From: Acuticoccus sp039189655
GTDB lineage: Bacteria; Pseudomonadota; Alphaproteobacteria; Rhizobiales; Amorphaceae
Length of the DNA: 32,206 bases
Assembly: GCA_039189655.1 (NCBI GenBank)
Contig: JBCCYN010000031.1
Coordinates: 1 to 32,206 of the forward strand
Direction: 5' to 3'
In this document: positions 1 through 7,597 of the stretch, piece by piece
Position numbering within the stretch: the stretch's first letter is position 1
Layout: each line of letters opens with the position of its first letter
Notes under the pieces: model-generated
Databases searched by the model: none
Told to the model about the DNA's origin: nothing
Seen by the model: the letters and a program-made list of their open reading frames with translations, nothing else
Translations under genes and position numbers: made by a program

Positions 1-1629
1 CTTCGAGAGGCTTTCCAGCGCCGTGCGCACCGCGGCCTCGGCCTCGGCGTCGAGCGCGCTTGTAGCCTCGTCCAGCAAGAGGATCGGAGCGTCTTTCAGG
101 AATGCCCGGGCAAGGGCGATCCGCTGGCGCTCGCCGCCGGAAAAATTGCCGCCGCGTACGCCCATGGGCGCATCGTAGCCTGCGGGATTGCCCATGATGA
201 AGCCATCAGCGCCGGCCGCTTTCGCCGCAGCCTCGATCTCTGCCCGGCTTGCTCCGTTGCGCCCCAGCGCGATGTTGGCCGCCACGGTATCATCAAAGAG
301 CACAACGTCCTGGGAGACGACGGCAATCCGCGAACGCAGGCTATCAAGGGTGAGCTGCGAGACGTCTTCGTCGCCGATCAGAATGCGCCCGACCGAAGGA
401 TCGAATAGGCGCGGGATCAGGTTGAAAACCGTGGATTTCCCGGCACCGCTGCGTCCGACGATGGCTGTGGTCGCGCCGGCTGCTGCTCGGAATGAAACGT
501 CGTGGAGCGCGGGCGCCGAGCCGTGGTAGGAGAACGTTACGCCCTCAAATTGCACAGCATCGGCGCCAAAGGTCGCTTGCAGCGCGTCTGGCCGCTCGTC
601 AATGAGAGGCATCTCGTCAAGGACAGCGTAGGTGCGATTGAGGGCCGCAAGCCCTTCCTGGACGATGGCGTTGAGGTTGCCCAACGCGCGCATGGGTTGG
701 GATGCGATCAGGAGGGCGCCGAGGAAGCCGGTAAACTCGCCGACGGTGCTGTCTCCGGCGAGAATTCGCCAGCCGATCACCAGAAGTATTGCGGTGATGG
801 CCGCGCCGCCGAGCGTCTCCAGCATCGGGTCCATGCGGCCCCGCTGGAGCGCTGCCTTTAGCCGCAAACGCCGCAGCTTTTCGAACGCCGCGTTGGCGCG
901 CTCCGTCAGGTAGGGTTCTAGGCCGTAGGTCTTTACCACCCGCGCGGCGCCAAAGGTTTCAGCGGTGAGGCTTGCCATGTCACCGGTCCGTTCCTGGGTG
1001 GAGCGCGACACCCGGCGCAGGCGACGACCAATCGTCGTGATGGGGACAAGGGCGAGCGGCAGGATTACTCCGGCAATGAGGGAAAGCAGCCAATCCAGGT
1101 AGATCATGGTGCAAAAAAGCGCGACGATGGTGAGGCCGTCACGCAGGAGGATGCCAATGGTCCGCGTCAACGCGAGGCGGATATAGTTGAGATCCGTCGT
1201 GAACCGCTGGGTCCACGCGGCAGGACTTTCGGTGTCGATTTGTTGAAGGTCAGCCGCGATGAGGTGGGCGTAAAGACGCCGCTGCAGATCAGCCTCCACC
1301 CGGGTAACCACCCGTTGGGTGAGAGCCACCAGCGCGTAGGTGGAGGCACCGCGCACGGCGGCGGCCACAAGAATGAGCCAGGGCAGGGTATGGATCGCCC
1401 AGTGACTTTTCTCCGCAAACGCATCGAACGCCCAATTGATCATGAGCGGATAGGTGCTGGTGCTCACCGCCACAAACACGATGGCGACCATCGTGAAAGC
1501 GAGCATTGTCCTGTGCTCCTGCACATGATCGTGCCAAAACCGGCGAACCAACGGGAGTGCGTCCCGCCGAGCGACAGGCGCCGCGCCGATCTCGGTGGGC
1601 CGTTTGGCCCGCTCAGTCTTGGTCAGCAT
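1..1629 (-). CDS. ABC exporter, fused permease and ATPase (MsbA-like), C-terminus cut by window edge
   Basis: A half-size ABC exporter: a six-helix membrane domain (about residues 1-310) fused to a nucleotide-binding domain. The reading frame is open from ATG 1629 down to base 1, so 543 residues are visible and the last part, including the H-loop, lies outside. Visible ATPase motifs are the Walker A GRSGAGKST (bases about 430-460), a Q-loop VSQDVVLFDD, the signature FSGGERQRIALARAF and the Walker B ILLLDEATSALD. The family exports lipids, lipid A precursors or drugs as a homodimer in the inner membrane. It follows serB on the same strand, 109 bases after the serB stop. The frame stays open upstream, so a TTG at 1677 is an alternative start; no strong ribosome site decides. 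Substrate is not deducible. Nothing points to type I protein secretion. Confidence 0.9.
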   Translation of the reverse strand, partial: MLTKTERAKRPTEIGAAPVARRDALPLVRRFWHDHVQEHRTMLAFTMVAIVFVAVSTSTYPLMINWAFDAFAEKSHWAIHTLPWLILVAAAVRGASTYALVALTQRVVTRVEADLQRRLYAHLIAADLQQIDTESPAAWTQRFTTDLNYIRLALTRTIGILLRDGLTIVALFCTMIYLDWLLSLIAGVILPLALVPITTIGRRLRRVSRSTQERTGDMASLTAETFGAARVVKTYGLEPYLTERANAAFEKLRRLRLKAALQRGRMDPMLETLGGAAITAILLVIGWRILAGDSTVGEFTGFLGALLIASQPMRALGNLNAIVQEGLAALNRTYAVLDEMPLIDERPDALQATFGADAVQFEGVTFSYHGSAPALHDVSFRAAAGATTAIVGRSGAGKSTVFNLIPRLFDPSVGRILIGDEDVSQLTLDSLRSRIAVVSQDVVLFDDTVAANIALGRNGASRAEIEAAAKAAGADGFIMGNPAGYDAPMGVRGGNFSGGERQRIALARAFLKDAPILLLDEATSALDAEAEAAVRTALESLSK

Positions 1630-1738
1630 TGTTGCGACAAGATGGGAGGTCGGCGTCGGGTTGCCGCGCGATGGCAATTGCGCGGCCGCCCAAAACAGGG
1701 TTGGTTTGTTCGTGTGGATGCCCGCGGAGCATTTACCC

Positions 1739-2614
1739 TCAGTCCCCGTCGGTCACGAAACGGTCCTGGGGGATCCCCATGGCGTAGAGGACAGCCGTAA
1801 GGTCGGCGTGGCGGAGCTGCGCATCGGCTGCCTTCGCCACCGCAGGCTTCGCTCTATAGGCAATCCCCAGTCCGGCGGCGTCAATCATTTCAAGGTCGTT
1901 TGCCCCGTCCCCGAGCGCGACCGCCGCGCTGGCCGTCACCCCGAGCGTCGCCGCCTCTTTCTCCAGCCTTTCGCGTTTGGCATCGGCGCCGAGGATCGGT
2001 TGAGCAACGTCGCCCGTCAGCGCCCCATCGCCCACGATGAGGTGATTGGCGAAGGCAGCATCAAACCCGAGTTTCTCGCCAATGGGCTCGGCAAATTGCG
2101 AAAACCCACCGGACACAAGGACCGTGCGCACCCCGTGCGCTCTCAAAGTTGCGATCAAGGTTTTTGCGCCTTTGGATGGGCGGATGGTGGCGAGGACGTC
2201 AGCAATGGCCGATTGCTCAATTCCCGCTAGCAGCGCCACGCGTTCCGTGAGCGCCTCGCCGAAATCCAACTCGCCGGCCATGGCCCTCGCGGTGATGTCC
2301 GCCACCTTCTCCTTGAGGCCAAGAACGCCGGCCAACTCGTCGATGCACTCCTGTTCGATCATTGTGGAGTCCATATCGCTCACGAGCAGCGATTTCTGGC
2401 GTCCTTTGGCGGACTGCACGATGGCATCCACCGGTTCCTCGCCCAAAGTGCTGGCGACGGTTGCTCTCACCTCAGCGCAAGAGCCTGTGGCATAGACATC
2501 CGTGGCGCGGTCGGACAGACGCACAGCCTCGTCCGCCCCCAGCGCTTGGACGATTTGAGCCGCGACCGCCGGATCGAGGCGGTCGGCAGCAACGAGGGTG
2601 ACGACGAGATCCAT
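1739..2614 (-). CDS. serB: Phosphoserine phosphatase
   Basis: Last step of serine synthesis: hydrolyses O-phosphoserine to serine in the cytoplasm. The HAD-family catalytic core is clear: motif I DMDSTMIEQE with the nucleophilic Asp, motif II SGGFS, and motif III GDGANDLEMI. A region of about 75 residues ahead of the core corresponds to the N-terminal domain of this SerB group. The open frame reaches back to 2701, but I place the start at the ATG whose complement covers 2612-2614, because MDLVVTLVAAD resembles SerB N-termini and a longer start would run deep into the divergent miaA. An ATG at 2626 is also possible. The start codon overlaps the miaA start region head to head. The ABC exporter gene lies downstream. 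Confidence 0.93.
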   Translation of the reverse strand: MDLVVTLVAADRLDPAVAAQIVQALGADEAVRLSDRATDVYATGSCAEVRATVASTLGEEPVDAIVQSAKGRQKSLLVSDMDSTMIEQECIDELAGVLGLKEKVADITARAMAGELDFGEALTERVALLAGIEQSAIADVLATIRPSKGAKTLIATLRAHGVRTVLVSGGFSQFAEPIGEKLGFDAAFANHLIVGDGALTGDVAQPILGADAKRERLEKEAATLGVTASAAVALGDGANDLEMIDAAGLGIAYRAKPAVAKAADAQLRHADLTAVLYAMGIPQDRFVTDGD

Positions 2615-3518
2615 GGCCGTTCTCATCGCCGGTCCCACTGCCTCGGGCAAGTCTGCCCTTGCCTCGTTTCTGGCAAATCGCCTCGACGGCGTCATCATCA
2701 ATGGCGATGCGATGCAAGTTTATCGCGATCTTCGCATCCTCACTGCGCGACCGAGCCCGGAAGAGGAGATCGCGCTGCCCCATGCCCTCTACGGCCATGT
2801 GGACGCCGCGGCCCCTTACTCGGTGGCCCGTTGGCTGGAAGATGCCAGGGCGGCCATCGACGCTGCCCACGCCGATGGCCGTCTCCCCATCTTCGTTGGC
2901 GGGACGGGCCTATACCTTTCTGCCCTCAAGGATGGGCTATCGGCGGTCCCACCGATCCCGGCGGATATCCGAGAAAAATGGCGCGAACGGCAAAGGGTCG
3001 AACCCGCGGATGCGCTCCATGCCGAACTGCGCCGCACCGATCCCCAGATGGCGGAGCGCCTTGCGCCTTCGGACCGCCAAAGGATCGTGCGGGCATTGGA
3101 GGTGGCCGAGGGCACCGGCCGTTCGCTGGCTGAGTGGCACCATGAACGCGAGCCCGGCCCCATGGCGGACGCAAAGGCGGTTCGCGTGGTTCTTGCGCCG
3201 CCAAGGATGCTTCTGCGCGATAAAATCGCTGAAAGGTTTGAAGGAATGTTCGAGGCCGGCGCCGTTGACGAAGCCCGGGCGCTCGTTGATCGCGGGCTAG
3301 CGCCATCGACCCCAGCGCTCAAGGCGATCGGGGTCGAAGCGCTCAGCGCCTTTTCCGCCGGGCGGTTGAGCCGTTCTGACGCGATTACCCAAGCGGTCAC
3401 TGAAACGCGCCAGTACGCGAAACGGCAGGAAACCTGGTTCCGCCACCGCTTCAAGGCCTGGCCGCGCGCTGAAACAGTTTCGGATGCCTCCGAACTGGTG
3501 CTTTCCGAAATGTCCTAG
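2598..3518 (+). CDS. miaA: tRNA dimethylallyltransferase
   Basis: Transfers a dimethylallyl group to the exocyclic amine of A37 in tRNAs reading UNN codons. About 306 residues, the usual family length. The P-loop GPTASGKS lies near the N-terminus, followed by the family motifs INGDAMQVYRDL (MiaA usually has D-x-x-Q-x-Y) and the GGTGLYLSAL substrate-tunnel segment. The C-terminal part has RQYAKRQETWFRHR, the typical MiaA end. Two starts are possible: GTG 2598 or ATG 2613. Neither has a strong ribosome site, and both lie inside or against the 5' end of serB on the other strand. It ends convergently to the NUDIX gene, leaving 82 bases between them. Confidence 0.95.
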   Translation: MTTRSMAVLIAGPTASGKSALASFLANRLDGVIINGDAMQVYRDLRILTARPSPEEEIALPHALYGHVDAAAPYSVARWLEDARAAIDAAHADGRLPIFVGGTGLYLSALKDGLSAVPPIPADIREKWRERQRVEPADALHAELRRTDPQMAERLAPSDRQRIVRALEVAEGTGRSLAEWHHEREPGPMADAKAVRVVLAPPRMLLRDKIAERFEGMFEAGAVDEARALVDRGLAPSTPALKAIGVEALSAFSAGRLSRSDAITQAVTETRQYAKRQETWFRHRFKAWPRAETVSDASELVLSEMS

Positions 3519-3600
3519 CGCTGGCGGTGGCGAGCTCCGCCGACGCTAACACACCGCACACTGATTTTCGCCGCTTCAAGCTGGATTTGCTGGGCGATGC

Positions 3601-4059
3601 TCACCAGTGCGTGCTCGGCTCGCCGTCCTGAGCACCTTCCTCCAGCCTTCGGCGCACGGAGGATGACACCCCGTCCGGTAGTTGGCCCGGGGCAAAAAGG
3701 CCCACTTCGGCGATTTCCCTCGGTTGCGCGCGTAGCGAGCTTGGATCAATGGCGTGATCCAAATCCCAGCGATAGAGAGCGACATGGTCGCGCGCGGCAA
3801 GGCTCCGATTAAAGTAAAGCGAGACGAGGTGCGGCGCTTCAGTGGGGGAAATGCCCGTCTCTTCCATCAGTTCGCGGTGTGCTGCATCCGCTGCACTTTC
3901 GCCCGGATCCACTGCACCTCCCGGAAAATGCCACCCGCGCACATAGGTATGGCGCACAAGCACGACCGCGCCGGTGCTGTCGCGCACGAGGCAACGCACG
4001 CCCAGCGTCACTGGCGGTCGTATAAGTACCCTCAGGCGCCAAATTAGGTGGCCTCGCAT
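3601..4059 (-). CDS. NUDIX hydrolase
   Basis: A 152-residue NUDIX-fold pyrophosphohydrolase. The Nudix box is complete: it begins at GGAVDPGES and ends in RELMEETGI, matching G-x5-E-x7-REUxEExGU, whose glutamates bind the catalytic Mg2+. The family cleaves nucleoside diphosphates linked to another group, often for housecleaning; the substrate cannot be read from sequence. It starts divergently from the metallophosphoesterase gene; 196 bases separate its start from the preferred TTG start of that gene and must hold both promoters. Its stop lies 82 bases from the convergent miaA stop. Confidence 0.88.
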   Translation of the reverse strand: MRGHLIWRLRVLIRPPVTLGVRCLVRDSTGAVVLVRHTYVRGWHFPGGAVDPGESAADAAHRELMEETGISPTEAPHLVSLYFNRSLAARDHVALYRWDLDHAIDPSSLRAQPREIAEVGLFAPGQLPDGVSSSVRRRLEEGAQDGEPSTHW

Positions 4060-4255
4060 GGAGCGCGTCCCACCGATCTATCGATGACAGGGCCGGCGGG
4101 TGCGGCGGGCGAAACTCGGGCACCGCGCACCATGGGAAAGGCGCACCCATGTCGCTAAGTCGTGGACAGGCAAATATCCTTTGGCTTCGCGGCTTGGCAG
4201 GCGCCATGCTCTTTCGTCACCGATAGGCGCTCGATTCCGCTCGGAGCCCACTTTT

Positions 4256-5128
4256 TTGTCTCGACTGCGCATTGCCCACCTGTCCGACCCTCACCTGGGG
4301 CCCCTGCCGCGCCCGCCGCTGCGCGCACTCCTGTCAAAACGGATGTTTGGCTACGCAAATTGGCTGCGCAGCCGCGCTAGAGCGCTTGTCCCCGGCGTCC
4401 TCGAAGCTCTGCAGGAGGATTTATACGCCCATCGCCCAGACCACATCTGCGTAACCGGCGATCTCGTCAACATCGCCATGGCGCATGAATATGACACCGC
4501 TGCCCGTTTCCTTGCAGCGCTGGGCAATCCCGACGACGTGTCCTGCGTTCCGGGCAATCACGACGCCTATGTGCCAGGAGGCGCGGCGCGGGCAGCTTCC
4601 GCGTGGGCGGCCCATATGAGCGGCGACGATGGCCGCCAACGCTTCCCATTCTTGAGGCGCCGGGGCGGCGTGGCGCTCATCGGCGTATCCACGGCGATCG
4701 CCACGCCGCCCTTTTCAGCACGCGGGCGGGTCGGTCGCGAGCAGCGCGCTGCCCTGCGCACCATGCTCGACAAGGCCGATGACGCCTTCAAGGTGGTGCT
4801 TATCCATCATCCCCCCGATCGCCGTCTCACACCCTGGCGCCGCGCCCTTGCCGATGGCCGCGCAGTGGCGGACGTGCTGTCGGACGGCTGCGCCAATCTG
4901 GTGCTCCACGGCCACAACCACGAGGCCAGCGAGGCTTCTTTGCGCACGGCCACCGGCAAGGCTACGCTCTTAGGAGTACCGTCCGCGTCCTCCGATGGGG
5001 TTAAGCATCCCCCCGCGGGATACGCGCTCATCGATATTGATACGGCTCGCGGCGAGGTTCGCGTGGTGCGGCGGGCTATGGTCGGGCCGTCGGCCGAATT
5101 TGGCCAGGTGGCCCGGTTTGATCTCTAG
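4256..5128 (+). CDS. Calcineurin-like metallophosphoesterase
   Basis: A binuclear-metal phosphoesterase of about 290 residues. The full motif set is visible in order: DPHLG (D-x-H), TGDLVN (GD), GNHDAY (GNHD), IHHPP and HGHNHE (G-H-x-H). The open frame starts at 4100, but the first 52 codons look non-conserved and the family usually starts just before the first motif. I therefore choose TTG 4256, which gives LSRLRIAHLSDPHLG and has GGAG at 4243-4246, nine bases upstream. Members act on phosphodiesters such as cyclic nucleotides, UDP-diacylglucosamine or nucleic acids; the substrate here is unknown. It ends convergently to sciP, with a short hairpin between them. Confidence 0.87.
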   Translation: MSRLRIAHLSDPHLGPLPRPPLRALLSKRMFGYANWLRSRARALVPGVLEALQEDLYAHRPDHICVTGDLVNIAMAHEYDTAARFLAALGNPDDVSCVPGNHDAYVPGGAARAASAWAAHMSGDDGRQRFPFLRRRGGVALIGVSTAIATPPFSARGRVGREQRAALRTMLDKADDAFKVVLIHHPPDRRLTPWRRALADGRAVADVLSDGCANLVLHGHNHEASEASLRTATGKATLLGVPSASSDGVKHPPAGYALIDIDTARGEVRVVRRAMVGPSAEFGQVARFDL

Positions 5129-5133
5129 CAATC

Positions 5134-5151
5134 GAGCGCGGAAAGGCGCTC
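5134..5151. terminator. Hairpin between convergent metallophosphoesterase and sciP genes
   Basis: Perfect inverted repeat GAGCGC / GCGCTC with a six-base loop GGAAAG, in the 30 bases between the two convergent stop codons. Neither side has a T-tract, so it would be at best a weak bidirectional terminator. Confidence 0.35.
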
Positions 5152-5158
5152 ACCGCCC

Positions 5159-5434
5159 TCAATTCCGATAATCTTGGACCCTTGTCGCCCTTAGTCCCGC
5201 AAGGCCGTGGCGATCGATCAGCGCGTTCCAGTTCAAAAACTCTTCGATGGTCAAAGTGTAGCGCTCGCACGCTTCATCGATGGACAAGAGCCCGCCCCGC
5301 ACGGCCGCCACCACCTCAGCTTTGCGCCGGATCACCCAACGCTTTGTGTCTCGCGGCGGCAAATCGGCCAGCGTGAGCGGTGTCCCGTCGGGGCCAATCA
5401 CATAGCGATACCTTGGCTGGGAATACTCAGACAT
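5159..5434 (-). CDS. sciP: SciP-type DUF1153 regulator (CtrA inhibitor family)
   Basis: A 91-residue DUF1153 protein. The core YVIGPDGTPLTLADLP, then TKRWVIRRKAEVVAAVRGG and RYTLTIEEFLNW, is the strongly conserved helix-turn-helix body of SciP. In Caulobacter SciP accumulates late in the cell cycle and blocks CtrA-activated transcription; CtrA in turn activates sciP. The whole conserved length is present and there is no signal peptide, so it acts in the cytoplasm. It is transcribed divergently from mnmA across a 114-base spacer that contains a CtrA-box-like site (see separate entry). That the regulatory logic is the same in this organism is inference. Confidence 0.9.
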   Translation of the reverse strand: MSEYSQPRYRYVIGPDGTPLTLADLPPRDTKRWVIRRKAEVVAAVRGGLLSIDEACERYTLTIEEFLNWNALIDRHGLAGLRATRVQDYRN

Positions 5435-5488
5435 GACAGGACTTCATCCGGACGCTTAGTTTGACACTCCTGTTAAAGCCTGTGGCGA

Positions 5489-5503
5489 TTAACAGCCCCC
5501 TAA
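5489..5503. promoter_or_regulatory. CtrA-box-like site in the sciP-mnmA spacer
   Basis: Bases 5489-5503 read TTAA, seven bases, CTAA, one mismatch from the CtrA consensus TTAA-N7-TTAA. The site lies 55-69 bases upstream of the sciP start and about 45 bases before the mnmA start. A further TTAA half-site is at 5473-5476. The position and the known CtrA control of sciP in Caulobacter support the call; a one-mismatch motif can also arise by chance. Confidence 0.4.
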
Positions 5504-5548
5504 CCGAGGCCGTTGCCGTGGCGCCGAATTCGGCTTAGCTAACCACCC

Positions 5549-6709
5549 ATGAGTGAAGTTGGCACAAACCGGCTGGGGCTCTCCGGGCACCCGAGTGACC
5601 ATAGGATCGTCGTCGCCATGTCGGGCGGTGTGGATTCCTCGGTGGTTGCGGGCCTGCTCGCACGCGACGGGTTTGACGTGGTCGGCATGACCATGCAGCT
5701 CTACGATCACGGCGCTGCGGTGGGCAAAAAGGGCGCCTGCTGCGCTGGCAGCGACATTCATGACGCGCGACTGGTGGCCGACAAGCTTGGCATTGCCCAC
5801 TACGTGCTCAACTATGAACGCCGCTTCCAGGAGCACGTGATCGAAGCGTTTGCCGATGCCTACGCCCGCGGCGAGACGCCGGTTCCGTGTATCGCGTGCA
5901 ATCAAACCGTTAAATTTACCGATCTTCTAAGTGCTGCTCGCAGCCTTGGGGCGTCGGCGCTCGCCACCGGGCACTATGTCGCAAGTCGCGTCGAGCGGGG
6001 GCGGCGGCGACTTTTCCGCCCCCACGACGAGCGGCGCGACCAAAGTTACTTTTTGTTTGCCACGACCACAGAGCAGCTGGATTTTGTTCGCTTTCCCCTC
6101 GGCGACATGCCCAAGGAGCGGGTGCGTGAGCTTGCCGCCGATATGGGCCTGATGGTGGCCGAAAAACCCGACAGTCAGGACATTTGCTTCGTGCCGGACG
6201 GACGATACGCGAAGGTGGTGTCCGCGTTGCGGCCCGATGCGGGGGGCGAGGGCGACATTGTGCACGTCGATGGCCGGATCATCGGCCGCCACCGCGGCGT
6301 CATCCACTACACCGTGGGACAGCGGCGCGGGCTCAACATTGCCATTGGTGAGCCGCTGTTCGTGATCTCCATCGATGTGCAGAGGAACCGCCTTATTGTT
6401 GGTCCTCGGGAAGCGTTGGCAACGCACGTCATGACGCTGCGCGATCCCAACTGGCTGGACGATCCGCTGAAGGACGGAGAAGCGCGGGGCGTATTTGCAC
6501 GGGTTCGTTCCACCCGCCCGCCGAAGCCGGCCCTGGTGCGACGCGGTCGCGATGGGTTCGTCGTTGAGCTCGTTGGCGGCGAAGAGGGGGTGGCGCCCGG
6601 ACAGGCCTGTGTCCTTTATGCCTCCGATGCCGCGGGCGCCGAGGTGCTGGGCGGGGGGTTCATCGAGCGGGCCAGTCAGCTGGCTGGAACACCGCCCGCG
6701 TACGCGTAG
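5549..6709 (+). CDS. mnmA: tRNA-specific 2-thiouridylase MnmA
   Basis: ATP-dependent thiolation of uridine 34 in tRNAs for Lys, Glu and Gln, receiving sulfur from a relay that starts with a cysteine desulfurase. The 386 residues include the PP-loop SGGVDSS (residues 25-31), the tRNA-contacting and first catalytic cysteine region CIACNQTVKF (C114, C117), and the second catalytic cysteine in SQDICFVPDG (C213). TVGQRRGL and a C-terminal beta-barrel of normal length follow. The start ATG lacks a clear Shine-Dalgarno. The SAM methyltransferase gene begins 21 bases after its stop and may be cotranscribed. The window thus has two tRNA anticodon-loop modification genes, miaA and mnmA. Confidence 0.96.
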   Translation: MSEVGTNRLGLSGHPSDHRIVVAMSGGVDSSVVAGLLARDGFDVVGMTMQLYDHGAAVGKKGACCAGSDIHDARLVADKLGIAHYVLNYERRFQEHVIEAFADAYARGETPVPCIACNQTVKFTDLLSAARSLGASALATGHYVASRVERGRRRLFRPHDERRDQSYFLFATTTEQLDFVRFPLGDMPKERVRELAADMGLMVAEKPDSQDICFVPDGRYAKVVSALRPDAGGEGDIVHVDGRIIGRHRGVIHYTVGQRRGLNIAIGEPLFVISIDVQRNRLIVGPREALATHVMTLRDPNWLDDPLKDGEARGVFARVRSTRPPKPALVRRGRDGFVVELVGGEEGVAPGQACVLYASDAAGAEVLGGGFIERASQLAGTPPAYA

Positions 6710-6730
6710 GCCCTTGCCGCATCCCAAACC

Positions 6731-7366
6731 ATGAGCAGCAACAGCCCCAACCAGACCGTTAACGGGGAGGACGTGAAGTCCGCCTATGCTCGCTGGGCTC
6801 CGATCTATGAACTGATTGCCACACCGACGGTGCCGGCACGAAAAATCGCCGCCAAACGCGTTAATGCGGTGGGCGGCCGGTTTTTGGAGGCCGGTGTGGG
6901 TTCCGGCTCCGCACTGCCGCTTTATGAACAGAACGTGCGTCTGGTGGGGGTCGATCTTTCCCACGACATGCTGAAGATCGCCTCAGACAGGGCCGCAAAG
7001 CTAGAAAATGTCGAGGCCGTCATCGAGATGGACCTTATGACCCTCGCGTTCCCCGAGGACGCTTTTGATGGGGTCATTTGCATGTTCACAATCACGGCGG
7101 TCCCAGATCCCCGCCAGGTCCTTGGAGAATTCGCTCGGGTTACCCGGCCCGGTGGGACGGTGATGGTCGCAAGTCACTTTGAAGCCCGTTCCGGCCCCTG
7201 GTGGGTCACCGACAAGCTTATGAGCCCGTTTGCGAAGCGTTTGGGATGGAACCCGTCCATGGAGGTGGATGGATTGCTGGACATCCCCGGCCTTGCGCTG
7301 ACGTCCCAAGAGCCGTTGCCGCCCATGGGTCTGATCACGCTGCTCACCTTCCGCCGCGAAGAATAG
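6731..7366 (+). CDS. Class I SAM-dependent methyltransferase, PmtA-like
   Basis: A 211-residue Rossmann-fold methyltransferase. SAM-binding motif I is LEAGVGSGSALPLY (about residues 52-65), followed by the acidic end of strand 2 in VGVDLSHDML and motif IV region DGVICMFTITAVPDP. The opening YARWAPIYELI resembles the Rhodobacter-type phosphatidylethanolamine N-methyltransferase (PmtA) and also UbiE-like enzymes. If PmtA, it would methylate phosphatidylethanolamine towards phosphatidylcholine at the membrane. The substrate call is inference; the methyltransferase call is firm. It lies 21 bases downstream of mnmA on the same strand without a visible promoter between them. Confidence 0.8.
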   Translation: MSSNSPNQTVNGEDVKSAYARWAPIYELIATPTVPARKIAAKRVNAVGGRFLEAGVGSGSALPLYEQNVRLVGVDLSHDMLKIASDRAAKLENVEAVIEMDLMTLAFPEDAFDGVICMFTITAVPDPRQVLGEFARVTRPGGTVMVASHFEARSGPWWVTDKLMSPFAKRLGWNPSMEVDGLLDIPGLALTSQEPLPPMGLITLLTFRREE

Positions 7367-7597
7367 TCGCCAGGAGGTGGCGGTCGAGGCGCTCCACCCA
7401 ACAAGGCCGGAGCGGCTCGTTCGTCCACCCAACATTCGGCGACGGTGTGGCGCTTTTTCGGTTCCGCGCACGTGCCCACGGAAGGCGATCGGGCCCTAAA
7501 CAAGCCGCCATCCCACACGCCCACCGCAAGCCCCGCACCAGATTGCCTCGATAACTGTTTTTCACAGAAGTAGCGGCAATTTGCACTGGAGACTTGG

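Noticed and set aside
1..1629. ABC exporter considered as the type I secretion ATPase for the RTX proteins
   Set aside because: No C39-like N-terminal domain, no adjacent membrane fusion protein, and it is 6 kb away next to serB; the sequence looks MsbA-like.
5927..6964. 345-codon open frame on the minus strand opposite mnmA
   Set aside because: Overlaps mnmA and the methyltransferase start, both firmly identified; composition is that of an antisense shadow.
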